This document shows positions 1 through 12,400 of a stretch of 64,000 nucleotides of DNA, in pieces. The DNA lies in the NCBI GenBank assembly GCA_037013495.1, contig CM072811.1:48367452-48431451 (forward strand). The letters run 5' to 3'. The DNA comes from Hippophae tibetana. Taxonomy: Eukaryota; Streptophyta; Magnoliopsida; Rosales; Elaeagnaceae. Each line of letters starts with the position of its first letter. Position 1 is the stretch's first letter. Under the pieces are notes generated by a model. It was not told where the DNA came from. It ran no database searches and saw nothing but the letters and a program-made list of their open reading frames with translations. The position numbers and the translations under genes were made by a program.

Positions 1-750
1 TCATATTTTAAATAATATTATTAAATATCATTTAATGCAAGAAAAATATAATACCACGTCAATGTTTTTTTCCCCTGGAGTACAAGCAATGGCGGAGCCT
101 ATTTGAAATTCAAAGGGAAACATAGTCAATGATCTACAATGCGAATTCTCACATAAGACGTAAAGTAAATAAAATACATAAAGGAGATAAAAGTTGGCGG
201 AGACTACTTTTTGATCAAAAGAACTTCATAATGGATGCCTTTTAATTTTTATTATTTTTCCCCCTAATAACGGAGGTTTTTTTTATAAAATTTTGTTAGT
301 TTATTATTATCACTTAAAATAATAGACTATAATTAAATTTTAAGCATAAAAATTATGAATTCAACTTTAACTTAAAATATAAATTGGGAGTAGAATTTCG
401 TCTTAATGTAAATTATGTAATATTAAGTATAAAATTACAATTTTAATTAAATTAAAAGATTAATTAAGTTGATTAAGTTAGTGTGATATTTTAATTAATA
501 CATAATACAATATAGATTAGAACGTTATCCTAAATATAAATACATACATGTATTTGATGATAGAATTTAATCTTATTTTCTTAAAATTATGATATATATA
601 AATTCCATAAAACAAAACTGATTCAATTTATTAATTAATAAATAATTTTGATGTACCTTTTGAAATATATATTTATGTGCGGATAACCTTTTATGGGTGT
701 GTTAGTTACCTTTCCTGAGATGTTTTCACTTTGACCTTGTACATGTGTAT

Positions 751-788
<38 letters not shown>

Positions 789-1960
789 CACGAAACAACG
801 GTATATAATGGTGTACATTTACAATACTATTGTATATGTAACTAGAGTGTGCATAAAAATAGAAATAAAGTTTAATTAATGAGCCATTTTAACTTAAGTA
901 CTAGATAAAATACATCATATTATCATGACCATTGGTGGTGGATATGAGATATATATGACATTCTAATGTAATAACTTAAATAGTGAAAATATTTTAAAAA
1001 TGTGTAGAAAATTCAATAAATAAATGAGTAAATATGTTTATAATTATGTAATTTTAAACAAATAAATAATTTAACCTAATAATTTTAATTTCATACAATT
1101 TGACCTTGAGTTTAAAAAAACAATCATACAATTAAAAGTTATGTACTTAAATTTAAGAAATTGATATTTTTAAAATAAAATTATTAATATTAGAGAAATT
1201 AAATATTTTATCTTATAATTTAATACTGTAAAGACTCTAAAAATATAAATATTATTTTATCATTATTAAATTTTGTTATGGTAGACTACTTAAATATACA
1301 TTTAAAATATTCATATTTTTTTTTATATCCTCTTTAATTTTTATTTTCAAGTGTTACATTTAATAATATCTATATTTTGTTATTTATTTTTAACTAAAAC
1401 CTTTTAATTATCCATATTTAAGTTAAGGATACTTATCTCCATAAATTTTAACAATAATCTCAATAAATTATAATAATGTAAAAATATCATTAGTATCAGT
1501 AAATCAAAGAGTAATGGAAAATAAAAATTAAAAAAAATATCAAACTAAGAATACGATTTCCAAAAATACCAACCCTTAACTTACCCCATAAATTAATACT
1601 TTGTTTATACTTCACAGTAATTGGACTTGGAGCGCAACTCTACCATAAATAAATAAGCGTCGGCTGGCTAGGAAATACCAAAATATAAGGACATAAAAGG
1701 AAATTGAAATAGAAGTTTGGTAAAAAATCATGAGCACAAGGATTAAGGCGGTTCTAAAGAGTCGTCTCGAAAACGGATCGTAGGAAAGAAGAGTCACTAT
1801 TTATCCATTTAGGCTTTGTTATAATTTTCACAATATTTATACTCTTTTCATTTCATCAAAACCATCTCTCAGATCTGCTTTCCTTTTTCTTTTTTTCTTT
1901 CCTTGTCCTCATGAACAAATCGTGTTTTCTATTTCTTTAGTCTCTATTCCCTTTACTTTT
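1..1960. other. AT-rich intergenic DNA
   Basis: Very AT-rich sequence with no ORF of plausible codon content on either strand. It contains the (TA)n microsatellite listed separately. The right end, roughly 1600 to 1960, is less AT-rich and is the likely promoter region of the small gene that starts at 2060. I see no RNA gene or recognisable transposon here. Confidence 0.6.
754..783. repeat. (TA)n microsatellite
   Basis: About 15 uninterrupted TA dinucleotides in intergenic DNA. Likely length-polymorphic, with no functional sign. Confidence 0.9.
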
Positions 1961-1962
1961 CC

Positions 1963-1971
1963 TTATAAATA
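1963..1971 (+). promoter_or_regulatory. TATA box of the small 78-aa gene
   Basis: TTATAAATA lies 89 bases upstream of the ATG at 2060. This spacing is normal for a plant TATA box followed by a short leader. The leader would start near 1995 and shows no upstream ATG between about 1995 and 2060. Confidence 0.55.
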
Positions 1972-2059
1972 CTTATCCAATACGTTTACAAAAACAAAAA
2001 TCAAGACGACGTCTATAAAGGAATTCTCAAGTTTTCGTACGAAGAAGTAGATCTCAAAG

Positions 2060-2296
2060 ATGGAGAACAACAAGAACATCATCAATCAGAACAAGAGACA
2101 AGAAATCGAAGAGAAAGGCAATATGGGAATTCCACTTCACAGCCAAGTCATCAAGATTAAGAAAGAAATTGAGAAAATCAAACACCCATCTCTTCAACAA
2201 CCAGAGATGAGACGTCTTCTTCTTCGTGAGATTAACAGGCAACGCTCTCGCTCTCCTCTGGGTTTTCCACAGACTCGCATCTCTGTTGGAAACTGA
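2060..2296 (+). CDS. Small conserved plant protein of unknown function, 78 aa
   Basis: A single-exon ORF with a good TATA box upstream, a purine-rich leader and visibly higher GC than its surroundings. The protein is hydrophilic and basic. Residues 1-25 are rich in Asn, Lys and Glu. A central Ser-Gln-Val-x-Lys-Ile-Lys stretch (about residues 28-34) is followed by Gln-Pro-Glu-Met-Arg (near 47-51). The tail is Arg-Ser-Arg-Ser-Pro-Leu-Gly and ends Ile-Ser-Val-Gly-Asn. There is no signal peptide, membrane segment or known catalytic motif. The motif order resembles short uncharacterised plant proteins I recall, but I cannot confirm a family name. The RSRSP segment could be a phosphorylation site; that is inference. 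The opposite-strand ORF over the same bases is a shadow. Confidence 0.65.
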   Translation: MENNKNIINQNKRQEIEEKGNMGIPLHSQVIKIKKEIEKIKHPSLQQPEMRRLLLREINRQRSRSPLGFPQTRISVGN

Positions 2297-4318
2297 TCTT
2301 TCATTTTTTTTTTCTTCTTCCCTAAATCATGTATAAGATAGATATGTCAGTTTTGTGGTTTTTACGGTATTAGTTGTACATATATTTTACACCTTGGACT
2401 TTTTTATTAAGAATTTTCATGCTTCTGTGGATATTATCTTTATGCGTCTGCTATTATTAACTTCTTCTTTTTCTTTATTTTCGGTTCAATTCATAATTAT
2501 TTTAAATTAATTTCAGTTTTTAACTTTTAAAATTACGGGTGTTTGATTTAAATATTTTCACTTTCTAATCAAGTTATTAATTTTTAGAGTTTTTTTCCTA
2601 TTATTTTTAATTCTCAACCCTGAAACTCGAAACTTATATCCAACCATGCTCAATTTGAATCAAAATGTGAACGAATTAAATTTTTAACGAAAGTTTATAA
2701 AAGAAGGTACGTTAAAGAACTAAAATTTAATGAAACTTTATAAAAGTATGTTTTTTTTTTTCAAAAAATTAAAACTGTAACTTTATTTATAAAACGGAGT
2801 CAGGAGTCAGGTTGTCCTTTATTTTATTTAATATATATTATTTTTTTCACCACGAGCCTTACTATGAGATTTGTTTATATTACTTTAATAATTATTTTTG
2901 TTGTAACTTCTTTATTGGCATTTCCCATATCTTTTCCAAAACGAAAAGTATTTTGACTAACCAATTATACTTTCAAAAGCGTTTACATTTGGGTTTCGTC
3001 TAAAAATTAATTGATAAAATTGACTTTAAAAAATTATCGAACTTATCTTACATCTTTTATTAGACCCATAAAGTAATATTTTAAAAATAAAAAAAACATG
3101 GGATTTTTTCTTTTCTAAACAGAGAGACATATGTACATCTTCAATTTTCTTCTCATGACATTATTTGGTTATAAATCCTATGTAATTAAAACAATTTCAT
3201 AGATCACTAGCTTTTAAGTATCATATTCATATTATTATTTATTTCAAAAATAATAAATAATTTCTAATATTTAAAAGCGTTTTATTTGCTTGGATTTGAA
3301 GGATTAAAAAGTGAGTGAACTTTGGATTGTTTACCTTTCGAGTCTTTTTGCTGAATTAGTAAGTTTTCGAAAAACAACGACGATTTAATTTTACTTAAGG
3401 CTGAAGAATTTGTCAAAAGCAACTTTTTAATTGATTTTTCTTGAATAAAATTTTGCATCTCTAATCATCATCGTTCCTAACTAGTCTTCGGTGGAAACAA
3501 TTTTGAGAGGATTATAAATTAAAAATAAAATAAAATATATAATATAAAAAATATAACTTAATAATATTAAATGTAATCGGATATTTAAGTTTAGAATAAA
3601 ATAATATACTATAGATTTTTATAATTAAAAATATTATCTTTTTCTTAAAATAAATTCAAAGTCTAACTTAATAATGTGAGTTGAGTGTATTTGTTATTTA
3701 ACGTAAATAACTAAACACAACTTCTAGAAGAATTCCAAATCATGTTTTCGTTGGTGAACGTATTCAAACCAACCATACCATACCGGAGAGACAGAGAGAG
3801 ATTGGTGAAATATAAGGTATTCTCCATTTGAAAAATTATTTTTATGGTAACTTAACGTATGGATCAATTTACATGACTATCAATTTATAATTACTTTTAA
3901 CATTCAATCTCCTAACTTCACATGGAATGCTTATAACATTAATCATTATTTTAAACTTTTTATATTAAATTAAATGAGAAAAAAATATCATTTAATTATT
4001 TACTTTCATAAAAAAAAAAGGATAATTCATTTACCTTTGTGTTACAACATGTGATGATTTGGGTGATGATTTGTGCGTACATCACCATGTTCATGACATG
4101 GAGTGTATATTTAGCATTGTTATTTTATTGGACTTCATGAGTTTGTACTCAAGAATAGACCAGCAATTATGAATTAATGATAAATTTCACGTTGCTTTCA
4201 ATTGGGATAACACGTGGTACGCAAAAAAGAAAGAGCAAAAAGATCGATCGTCCGCAAAACGTTTTAATCTAACAATTCAGCTACATTGACTCTAATGTAC
4301 TATCAAATTTTAGCTCTG
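2297..4318. other. AT-rich intergenic DNA
   Basis: It holds the 3' flank of the small gene on the left and the 3' UTR of the convergent SET-domain gene on the right. Short ORFs here, for example around 2812-3003, have low-complexity Phe/Tyr/Ile composition typical of chance ORFs in AT-rich DNA. No transposon ends or RNA genes were recognised. Confidence 0.55.
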
Positions 4319-7300
4319 TTAGGAGGCAGATTCTTTTGACGCAAGTAACTTAACTCTTCTTGTAAGATCCCTCATCACATCTATTATCAATGATTTCTTC
4401 TCAATTCTGAACTTGATGGCCAACTCCATAAATCCCGAAACATCCTGCTTTAGTAGTGATTCATCATCCATGATCTTAGTTGGGAAGTGTCCAAGTGCAA
4501 TCACACATAAGGCAATGATGGTCCGGAAAGCAGCGATTTCAGTTGCAATGCCGAGCGGAGCTTCGATTGATAAAGATTTGAGTGTGTCCAAATCATGCTT
4601 CCGAACTAATTGCTCGTCACTTGCAAGGAGTGCCCTTAATGCTGCCAACAAGCGGCCCTCTATCAGTTCTGGACCCCCTAGGCATACCTGTTAAGGAACA
4701 ACACAGGAAAATGGGTTATTCATAAAACTGCTAACCGAAAACTCCAAGGCATTTCACAGTAGATACACAATTGTACATTGAATGTATCATATGACCAGAA
4801 GAAACTATTTAGAGCTCATCTATACAAATGCTGCCCAAATCAAAAGAGCTCGAAATTCCTTTCCAATTTCCAATCATATGTTCAGATTCTTGGGAATTTT
4901 GACCAGCAAATATTTAAAGCAATTTACATGCAACTATGGGACTTTTTTGAATAAACGATTATATAAGCACACACCAACATACACTTTGCATTCAACGGTT
5001 TTGAACCCGCATCACTCCAATGCTCACTAAGAGGCAACTGGCAATTAAATTAATACACAACTTATATATATAAAAGAGATTTCATTATTCATAAAGATTT
5101 ATATAAAGAAAATAAATATGAAAAAAGTAAAACTAGGGGATGGAAAACACCTTGAGACGAGGAGCTACTCCATCTAAATTTAGCTGGCATAAAACTTTTT
5201 GCTGCCATTGAGATGGTGAAGAGAAATTGGGTGAAACAACACCAGCAGCCAAACTTGCAGCATCCAAAAGGGCTTCATCATATTTCAGCTCAATGTTGTC
5301 GTAAGGGTTTGATGGTATAACAAAACCATAGTCAAGTAGGAAAAGGTCATTGTTTAAACAGCCATAGTTAAGTACTAATGGATCATTCTGTTTAATTGCT
5401 GTTTCTGCTACAACCTGATTAAGTGTGAGAGAACAGTAAAGAAAAATGTCACATTTAGTCTTTGCTCAAGAGTTTCGAGAATTTAAAAGAGGAGGAGAGA
5501 AAAGGGAGAGAAGAAGGGAGGGAGGGGGGGAGGGGAGAAAACATAATTTAAATTACATACCTTCACTAAAAAATTTCTATTCTCTGCATCTTGCTCCTGA
5601 ACTATTCGGGCATTCGGATCAAAGCTGTGGTTACACATATCAATGAGAGGAAGCATCATTGGTATGTTATCATGATCCCCACTTGCGACACTTTTACCAT
5701 GCACACGGAATGCCCTTGATGAGACTGCTGACATTGCCCAACCAAGAGAAGATGCGTCTACATTTTGGCCTCCAAAAGGGTGCTCACTTGGTTTCAAATT
5801 TTCAAGAACACGCCTGACTTCTTGCTCAAAATCAAGAAGAAAACGGCATCTCTTGTTTACCTGGAACAACCAGTAATTAAGAGGGTCTCACAAGTCAAAT
5901 AGGATTCAACTTATCATCACAATTAAAGGTGCAGTTGTGCACCATGTAGAATGATATATTCCGGAATCCTTAAAAAAATTAGAAAAAGGTAACACAAGAT
6001 GCAAATTACTCTTTCATTTCTTATAGAGAAGTCAAGTTTAAATGTGATAAAAAATCATGTCAAGAAAACGTTGTTTTAGCTAGTTCTAACTCCATTTAAT
6101 ATATAAGGAAAAGTTAAGACTCTAATTACAGTTCCTGGATAAACTAGATACCAAATAATATCCACTTTTTTTGGTGAGAGATTAAAGGAAAGAGTTTGCA
6201 TGTACTTTACATTTTCACCTATTACCAATCAGCATGGGTAGGCATGAGACCATGAGTATTATGTAAGCCGAAGACCATTCATGTCAACCACCACCTCAAG
6301 TCCCCAATAAACGGGAAAAATTAGAGAAGTGCAAGATATTTATAAAATTTCATAAACGTAAATGACAGGTCAGATACAATGAGACATTGACTATTACTTG
6401 TAAATAGCATTTGTATCAATGTCATGCCAAAGGAGATAACTACAAGCAGGTACCTAACCTAGGAATTATGCGTGCATATTGAAAACATGCTTCCATGGTC
6501 AGGTATTAAATTTTTGGAACATAATCCAGGTTTAGCTGAAACAACAGAACATCTCTTCTGTTTCTGAATGAAATAAAAAATAATAGGTACATTTGGCTAG
6601 GTTTTTCTATTTTTATTTATTTTTAGTTCCTGTGATTAGAAAACTAAGAAATCATGTTTCAGCAAAATGGTAAATTTTTAGCACAAGTCACCTGATACAG
6701 AAGAGGGGCATATTGCAAGTTCTTTATGTCCTCTCCCGCAAAGAAAATTGGTAAGCTGTATGCTTCTGGGAGATTGCTGATGTAAGGCCACCAGAAAGAT
6801 CCAACCTTTGCTCTTTCTTGCAAAAGCTTCAGACCCAACTTCATTGCCCATAGTTCCTCTGTCAAATGCTTCCAAAGTGTCCAATTTACTCACATTCAAA
6901 ACTCAGTACATCCTAATATAAGTTGTAAAGAACCTGAAGTTACAAACCTATACCCAATAAAGAAAACTTAAATTCTACTAAGCTTGAGATCTAAAATATC
7001 TAAAGATTTAAAGAGAATTGTTTGTGAAAATGTATTTATGTATTTTTTTAATGATTTGTACGGTAAATGGTTACAATATTTATAGGAAAATTTGTAAAAA
7101 AGGAAAAATCTCTTAATTATGACTGAAATATTGAAGAATAAAATCTCCTAATAAAGTAAAAAAATTCTCCTAATCAATTAATCCATACACAACCCTACCA
7201 AATCTTCTGTATTTACTCTAAATATTTCAAAACTTCTTCAAATTGGATCGTAATTGTTGATCGTATACAACTTGCAAATAAGATTATCAAAATTTGGTCG

Positions 7301-10300
7301 AACCCTTTGGTTGATATCAACAGTTTTCTCTTTAGTTCGAACATAAGTTACGCAAATTATACCATCTTCAACTTTCTCTTTGATAAAATGTATGTCTACC
7401 TCCGCGTGTTTTATTTCATCATAATGAACCGGATTCAGAAAAATATCGACATATGCCTTGTTATCATAATATAGTTTGACTAGAGGTGTTGCTAAAATTT
7501 GAAAATTCTATCAAAAATTTCCTTAACCACAGTACCTCACAGATTTCTTATGCAATTGCTCTAAATTTTGCTCGACATCATTCTTGGCTACTACATTTCG
7601 ATGCTTCTCCATGTTATTAAATTTCCAAAAAAAAGTTGTAATATCTAGTAATGAATCATTTGTCCTTTACTAAGCTATCTCAATCTACGTCAGTATAGAC
7701 ATCAAAGTTCTTGGTTTCATTTTTCTAGAAGAATAATCCTTGCCAAGTGACCTTTTGAGGTATTTAAGAATTCTATAAATCACTTCAAGGTGACCTTTTG
7801 ATATCTTTCTTTGTCCATTGATAAGAAGTCTTTAGATTTCTTTCCAGCCTCAATTGGAATATTGCTTGATTTGCAGCCAAACATACTTGTTTTAATGAGG
7901 AGATCAAGTACATTGAGAGATATTTAATCCCTTTTTTTATCTTGCAACGTTCATTTTTAAGAAATATAACATTTGTCCTATATCTTTTACTTCAAATTTT
8001 GTAACCAAGTTTTTCTTAATTTTTCAATTTCTTCTAAGTTGTTACCAAGCCAAATTATATCATCAACATATACTATAAGAATTATTCTCTTCCTATTTCC
8101 AATCTGTTAAAAAAAAAGGTAGGATCTGATTGTCCTTGATGGAATTTTTGCTTCCTCGTTACTTTAACAAACCTATCGAATCATGCTTTAAGTGATTGTT
8201 TGAGTCCATACAATGACCTTTTCAATTAGTACATTGTATTTGCTCCTTTCTTGTCAAATCTAGGTGGTATGGTCATAAAGAATTATTCTTCTACTCCATT
8301 AAAAAATGCATTTTTAAAGTCAAGTTGTTGAAGAGGTCAGTCTAGATTGACTGCTAATCATAGAAACATTTTTACAATATTTAATTTTGCCACAGGTGCA
8401 GATGTTTCTGTATATTCAATTTCATAAGTTTGTGTAAATCTCTTTGCAACTATATGAGCTTTATATCGTTCTATTATCCTATCAGCTTTGTATTTTATCG
8501 TAAATACTCACTTACAACCAATTGGTATCTTTCTTTTTGATAGGACTATTACATTCCAAGTTCTATTTTATTTCCGGGCGTTATATCTTCTATAATAGCT
8601 TCCCTTCATTCTGAAATTTTCAATGCTTCGTGGATTTTTTAGGAATTTTTGTTCTATCAAGATTAAAAATAAAAGCATATAAACTAGTAGACAAAGTTTT
8701 GTATGAAACAAATTTAGAGATAGAATGAAGTGTACAAAATCAAATTTGTTTTCTCAAAGTAATAGGAAATTCAAAATTACTCGTGTTTGGAATAAACTCT
8801 TAGATGTTTGAATCTATCATCGGTTCAAACGTTTTTGATGCATCAGGTGTGAAGTTATATGTGTTCTTTAATTTTGACCTTCGTGAGTAAATGATCACGG
8901 ATGTTTTCACATATCATTTTATATTTAAGTTTTCTTTAATAGATGGCAAAACGGAATGAGATAGGGAAGTAGTCTCATGGTTTGAATTGTTTTCGTTTGA
9001 CTCAGAATGTTAGTTGTTTATGTTAGGTTCTCTGTTTAGATTATCAAGGAACTTATGAAAATTAGGATTTAATTCCAAGTGCTAACCAAAGGAATTACAT
9101 ACACTAAAATTCTCCCTCTAAAGAGAGGTCTTTAGATAATAAGGAGTACTTTCAAATAAAGTGACATTTCTACTAACAATAACCCTTTTTATGGAGGGTT
9201 TATAACACTTGTATTCTTTTTGAGTAGGTGAATACCTAATAAAAACATATTTACTTTTTTTTAGATCTAACTTGGATATATTGTGTGAGTGAATGTAAGC
9301 AAAGGCAATACAACAAAATACTCTAAGAGAGGTCAAATTGACTTACACTGACAAAAAAACTTGAATCATTGAAGAGGAATTTCGAAAGAGATAATGCGAC
9401 TTGTCATTCATTAATCAAGTAAGTGACAATTAAAACTACATCCCCCATAAAGTTTTCGGTGTCATTATCCTTTCTAAGGATTTGAATTTGTATTTGAAAT
9501 TGAGTTTGGATTATAAGATGAGAGTTAATGAAAACATCACGAACATTAGGTTTTTTTTTCAAGAAATCCACCCTACAGACTCAGGTATGATCATCAATAA
9601 ATATAACAAACCATTTAGAATGAATACGATTGGAAACGAAAAGATGGCCCATACATCACTATGAACTAAGGTGAAAGACTTGGATGGTTTATACTGAATA
9701 CTAGGGAAGGAAGTACGTTGATGTTTTGTAAGTTAACAACTTTCACGTTGAAAATTAATTGTTTTATTTGAAAAAATAGATGAAAATAAATGTTTTAAAT
9801 ACTAAAAATTAAGGTGTTCCATTCTATAGTGTCATAACAAAAATTCATTATTCATAGAAGCAGATATAGAATTACAAATTTTAGTTTGAATTTTCGCTCA
9901 CATTTGCGTCATTAAAGTATTACAATCTTTCACACTCTTCAGCATTACCAATCATCATCCCCAATAATAGGTCCTGAAAGACCCAATGAGTCGTTGAGTA
10001 ATTTGAATTTTTTTCTTAGGTAATTGGTTGATATTAAATTGAAAGATAAGTTTAGGATATAAAGAACAAATTTAAGTGTTATAAAGCTAAAAATTTGAAT
10101 ACTCCATTTTCCTACAATAGTTGAGATAGATCCATCTATTACTCTAACTTTAAGATTAACAACACACAGTGAGTAAGATATGAATTAGTCATGTGATCAG
10201 ATATACCATAATCAACGATCTAAGAAATTATGAATCGTAAAATGGTAACTAATGCACTTAAAAAATCACCTTTATAGGCTAGAAAGACTGAAGAGACATT

Positions 10301-12323
10301 TGAGGATGATTGATCATAATTATTTATATTGAAAAGTTTTTCGTAAAGTTGATTTATTTGTTCTGAATTAAATGCTTCCCCTGAGCTTGAACCATCATGG
10401 AATTGTTGGCGATTAGTCAAAATCTGATAATTTCAGGCCCTATTTTATCTTAGTTTCCAATCTACATGTTTACCATAAATTTCCCAACAAGTATCCTTTA
10501 TATGACTCAACTTATGAAAACAATAAAAAAAGTTGTGAATTTGGGCTAGTTCCAAATTGATTCTAAGTTGCAACATAACCAACCCCATTAGAGCCTTCAA
10601 AGTCGTGCACAATGGATTTACTAGACTCGGATTTGTGGATATTAAGCATGTGATCATCTCTCTGTTGCTGCTTCCCACACCACCAAGGGCCTTACTTAAC
10701 ATCACCAATCATCGGCTCTCCTCTCTCCTTACTTCATCAAACACTTCTCAAACATTGGACAGAGGTTTTTAGCTGAGCACTCTACTTCGTACATCATTAA
10801 GGTTAGAATTAAGCCAACAAAGAATTCAAATACTCGTTCTATTTTCACCTTTTTTCTGATACCGAATAGAATCATTAGTACATCCTCAGCTCTCCTCTAA
10901 ACTCATATCAACTTTTTGCCAAAGATTAAGAATCTCTATATAATAATTGGTAACAACTCTTTCTTCTTGTTTAATTCTTCATAAAGGAATTTTTAACTTA
11001 AATATTTTTGAGGAATCCTCATCATCAAAATAAGTTTCTCAAACAGCATCCCACACATCTCTTGCAGTAGGTATGAAAAGATATTTTTTTCAATTGCGTA
11101 TATCATGGAATTAACGAGCCACATTGTACCAACATTGGTTGAGTTAGTTTTGTATTTTCCCTATCAGGTATTTCATTTTATCTTTGCTATTGATAACGAG
11201 CTTTATCGATTGAGCCCATTGCCAATAATTTTTCCCTTTCAATTTTTCAACAAAAAATTGAAATGGGAATTATCTGTCTTATTTAAATGTGTCTTCTCGT
11301 TACTTTCCTCCTATTTTTATCCATTTTACTCTTAGATGTAAATAAAAACTGAACCCTAATTCTATAGAATACAGAATAAGAGGCCCAAAGTCTTAGTAGT
11401 TTCAATTGGAAACTACGCTCTATAGCAACTTTCATAATTTAAGTTGCCTCTTGATTCAATTACAAACTTCTAATCGATTTATCTTTCAACATTAGTAATT
11501 ACAAATTTGTTAAAAAATAAATATATAAAAAAAAAAGTGAGCCTTGAGTGGTTCGTTGGTGATTTCTCTACATTCTCAATTCATCATTCAAATAGAAGCA
11601 ACACACAAATGCCAACACCATAATGTAGTAGATAGGAAAAGGCAGGCAAAAAAGCAAACTTTCTCACTAAAACTCCATGTTATTAACAGCGAACAAATAA
11701 ACAATCTGTACATTTGTGCCTGGGGTGCATCTTTTGAGCAAAAGTTACTTGAATTTCAACTTAAACCCACTTCCAGTTCAATTCACTTATTGAACTAACA
11801 AAGGCTCTTTTTTTTTTCCAAACATGACATAAAATGAAAAAACTGAAAAAGAAGGTAAGATAAAATAAAGACAATGTAGAGTGCCCATTAAACAGAACAT
11901 CACAGATTCACAAAACTACACCGTAGAAGAAAATATAAACCCATAAAGAAATTGATTATAATACAAAAGCTAGAAAGAATTACCAGGAACTTGGTGAGAC
12001 AAATTGACTAAAACAGAGTGAAGTCCATCTCCAACGTCCGATTCAAGAGGGTCAAACCTCAGCGGTACATGATGAGGAAGAGCAATAAGATCACACCCTA
12101 TGGGTATTTCCTCAGAAGCAAGCAGTCCAAGACCACCATTGCTACTATCAGGAGCTATCTTCACAGCCGGATGCACAAAACCACCTTCAGAACGAACCCA
12201 CTTGACCAAGTCGGGTGGTTGGGGTACCAAGCGGGAAGGATAAGATGCGCATACAGAGGAAGCGGCACACGTTAGAGGGCGGAAATGGGTGATAGAAACA
12301 TTTATCATCTTTGAAGCTGCCAT
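4319..12323 (-). CDS. SET-domain protein-lysine methyltransferase, rubisco LSMT-like, 5 exons, 479 aa
   Basis: Exons in transcript order: 12323-11984, 6858-6692, 5860-5561, 5414-5151, 4687-4319. All junctions are GT-AG, the lengths sum to 1440 nt and the frame stays open to the stop. The split codon G/AG joins exon 1 to a conserved Val-Pro-Glu-Glu-Leu-Trp stretch. The N-terminus, about 30 residues rich in Ser, Thr and Ala, looks like a plastid transit peptide. The SET core lies in exons 1-4. It has the Asn-His-Ser motif in exon 3 (after Leu-Ile-Asp-Met-Cys) and the Leu-Asn-Tyr-Gly and Leu-Asp-Tyr-Gly-Phe motifs in exon 4. The helical C-terminus (exon 5) matches a rubisco-LSMT substrate-binding domain. 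Family members methylate lysines of chloroplast proteins such as rubisco large subunit or aldolase, but the substrate here cannot be read from sequence. Intron 1 is 5.1 kb because of an old copia insertion. Confidence 0.9.
5516..5535 (+). other. G-quadruplex-forming motif in intron 3 of the SET gene
   Basis: Four G runs of 3, 3, 7 and 4 bases are separated by single A residues, inside a longer purine tract (about 5489-5540). The G-rich strand is opposite to the gene's mRNA sense, so the pre-mRNA carries a C/U-rich tract about 25 nt downstream of the exon 3 donor at 5560. This is an isolated G-rich island in very AT-rich DNA. Confidence 0.7.
7010..11340 (-). mobile_element. Degenerate Ty1/copia retrotransposon inside intron 1 of the SET gene
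   Basis: Broken minus-strand coding segments appear in copia order. Gag N-terminus is near 11230-11090. A gag block containing Val-Trp-Asp-Ala-Val lies near 11060. A decayed zinc-knuckle region and a Lys-Asp-Thr-Cys-Trp motif fall in 10500-10450. The integrase-end segment with a Ser-Pro-Thr-Gln-Lys motif is at 9336-9118. RT remnants occupy about 8500-7900 and the RNase H tail about 7460-7270. A likely 3' LTR remnant with a TATA-like TATAAATA follows, roughly 7250-7010. Many frameshifts and stops mark it as old and dead. It lies in the same orientation as the host gene. I could not find a matching 5' LTR near 11340-11500, so the upstream end may be truncated and both limits are approximate. 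Confidence 0.8.
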
Positions 12324-12374
12324 GTTCGACCCGCTCGATATGAGTCCAATGTACAGAGCTACAGAGGAGGAGTT

Positions 12375-12400
12375 TCTCTCTCTCTCTCTCTCTCTCTCTC
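12375..12400. repeat. (TC)13 microsatellite in the 5' region of the SET gene
   Basis: Thirteen TC units, read as GA on the gene's strand, centred about 65 bases upstream of the ATG at 12323. GA/CT repeats at this position are common in plant leaders and core promoters and can bind BPC/GAGA-type factors. A regulatory role here is inference. Confidence 0.85.

Noticed and set aside
2812..3003. 63-residue ORF rich in Phe, Tyr and Ile
   Set aside because: Composition matches chance translation of AT-rich DNA; no ATG context, family motif or promoter.
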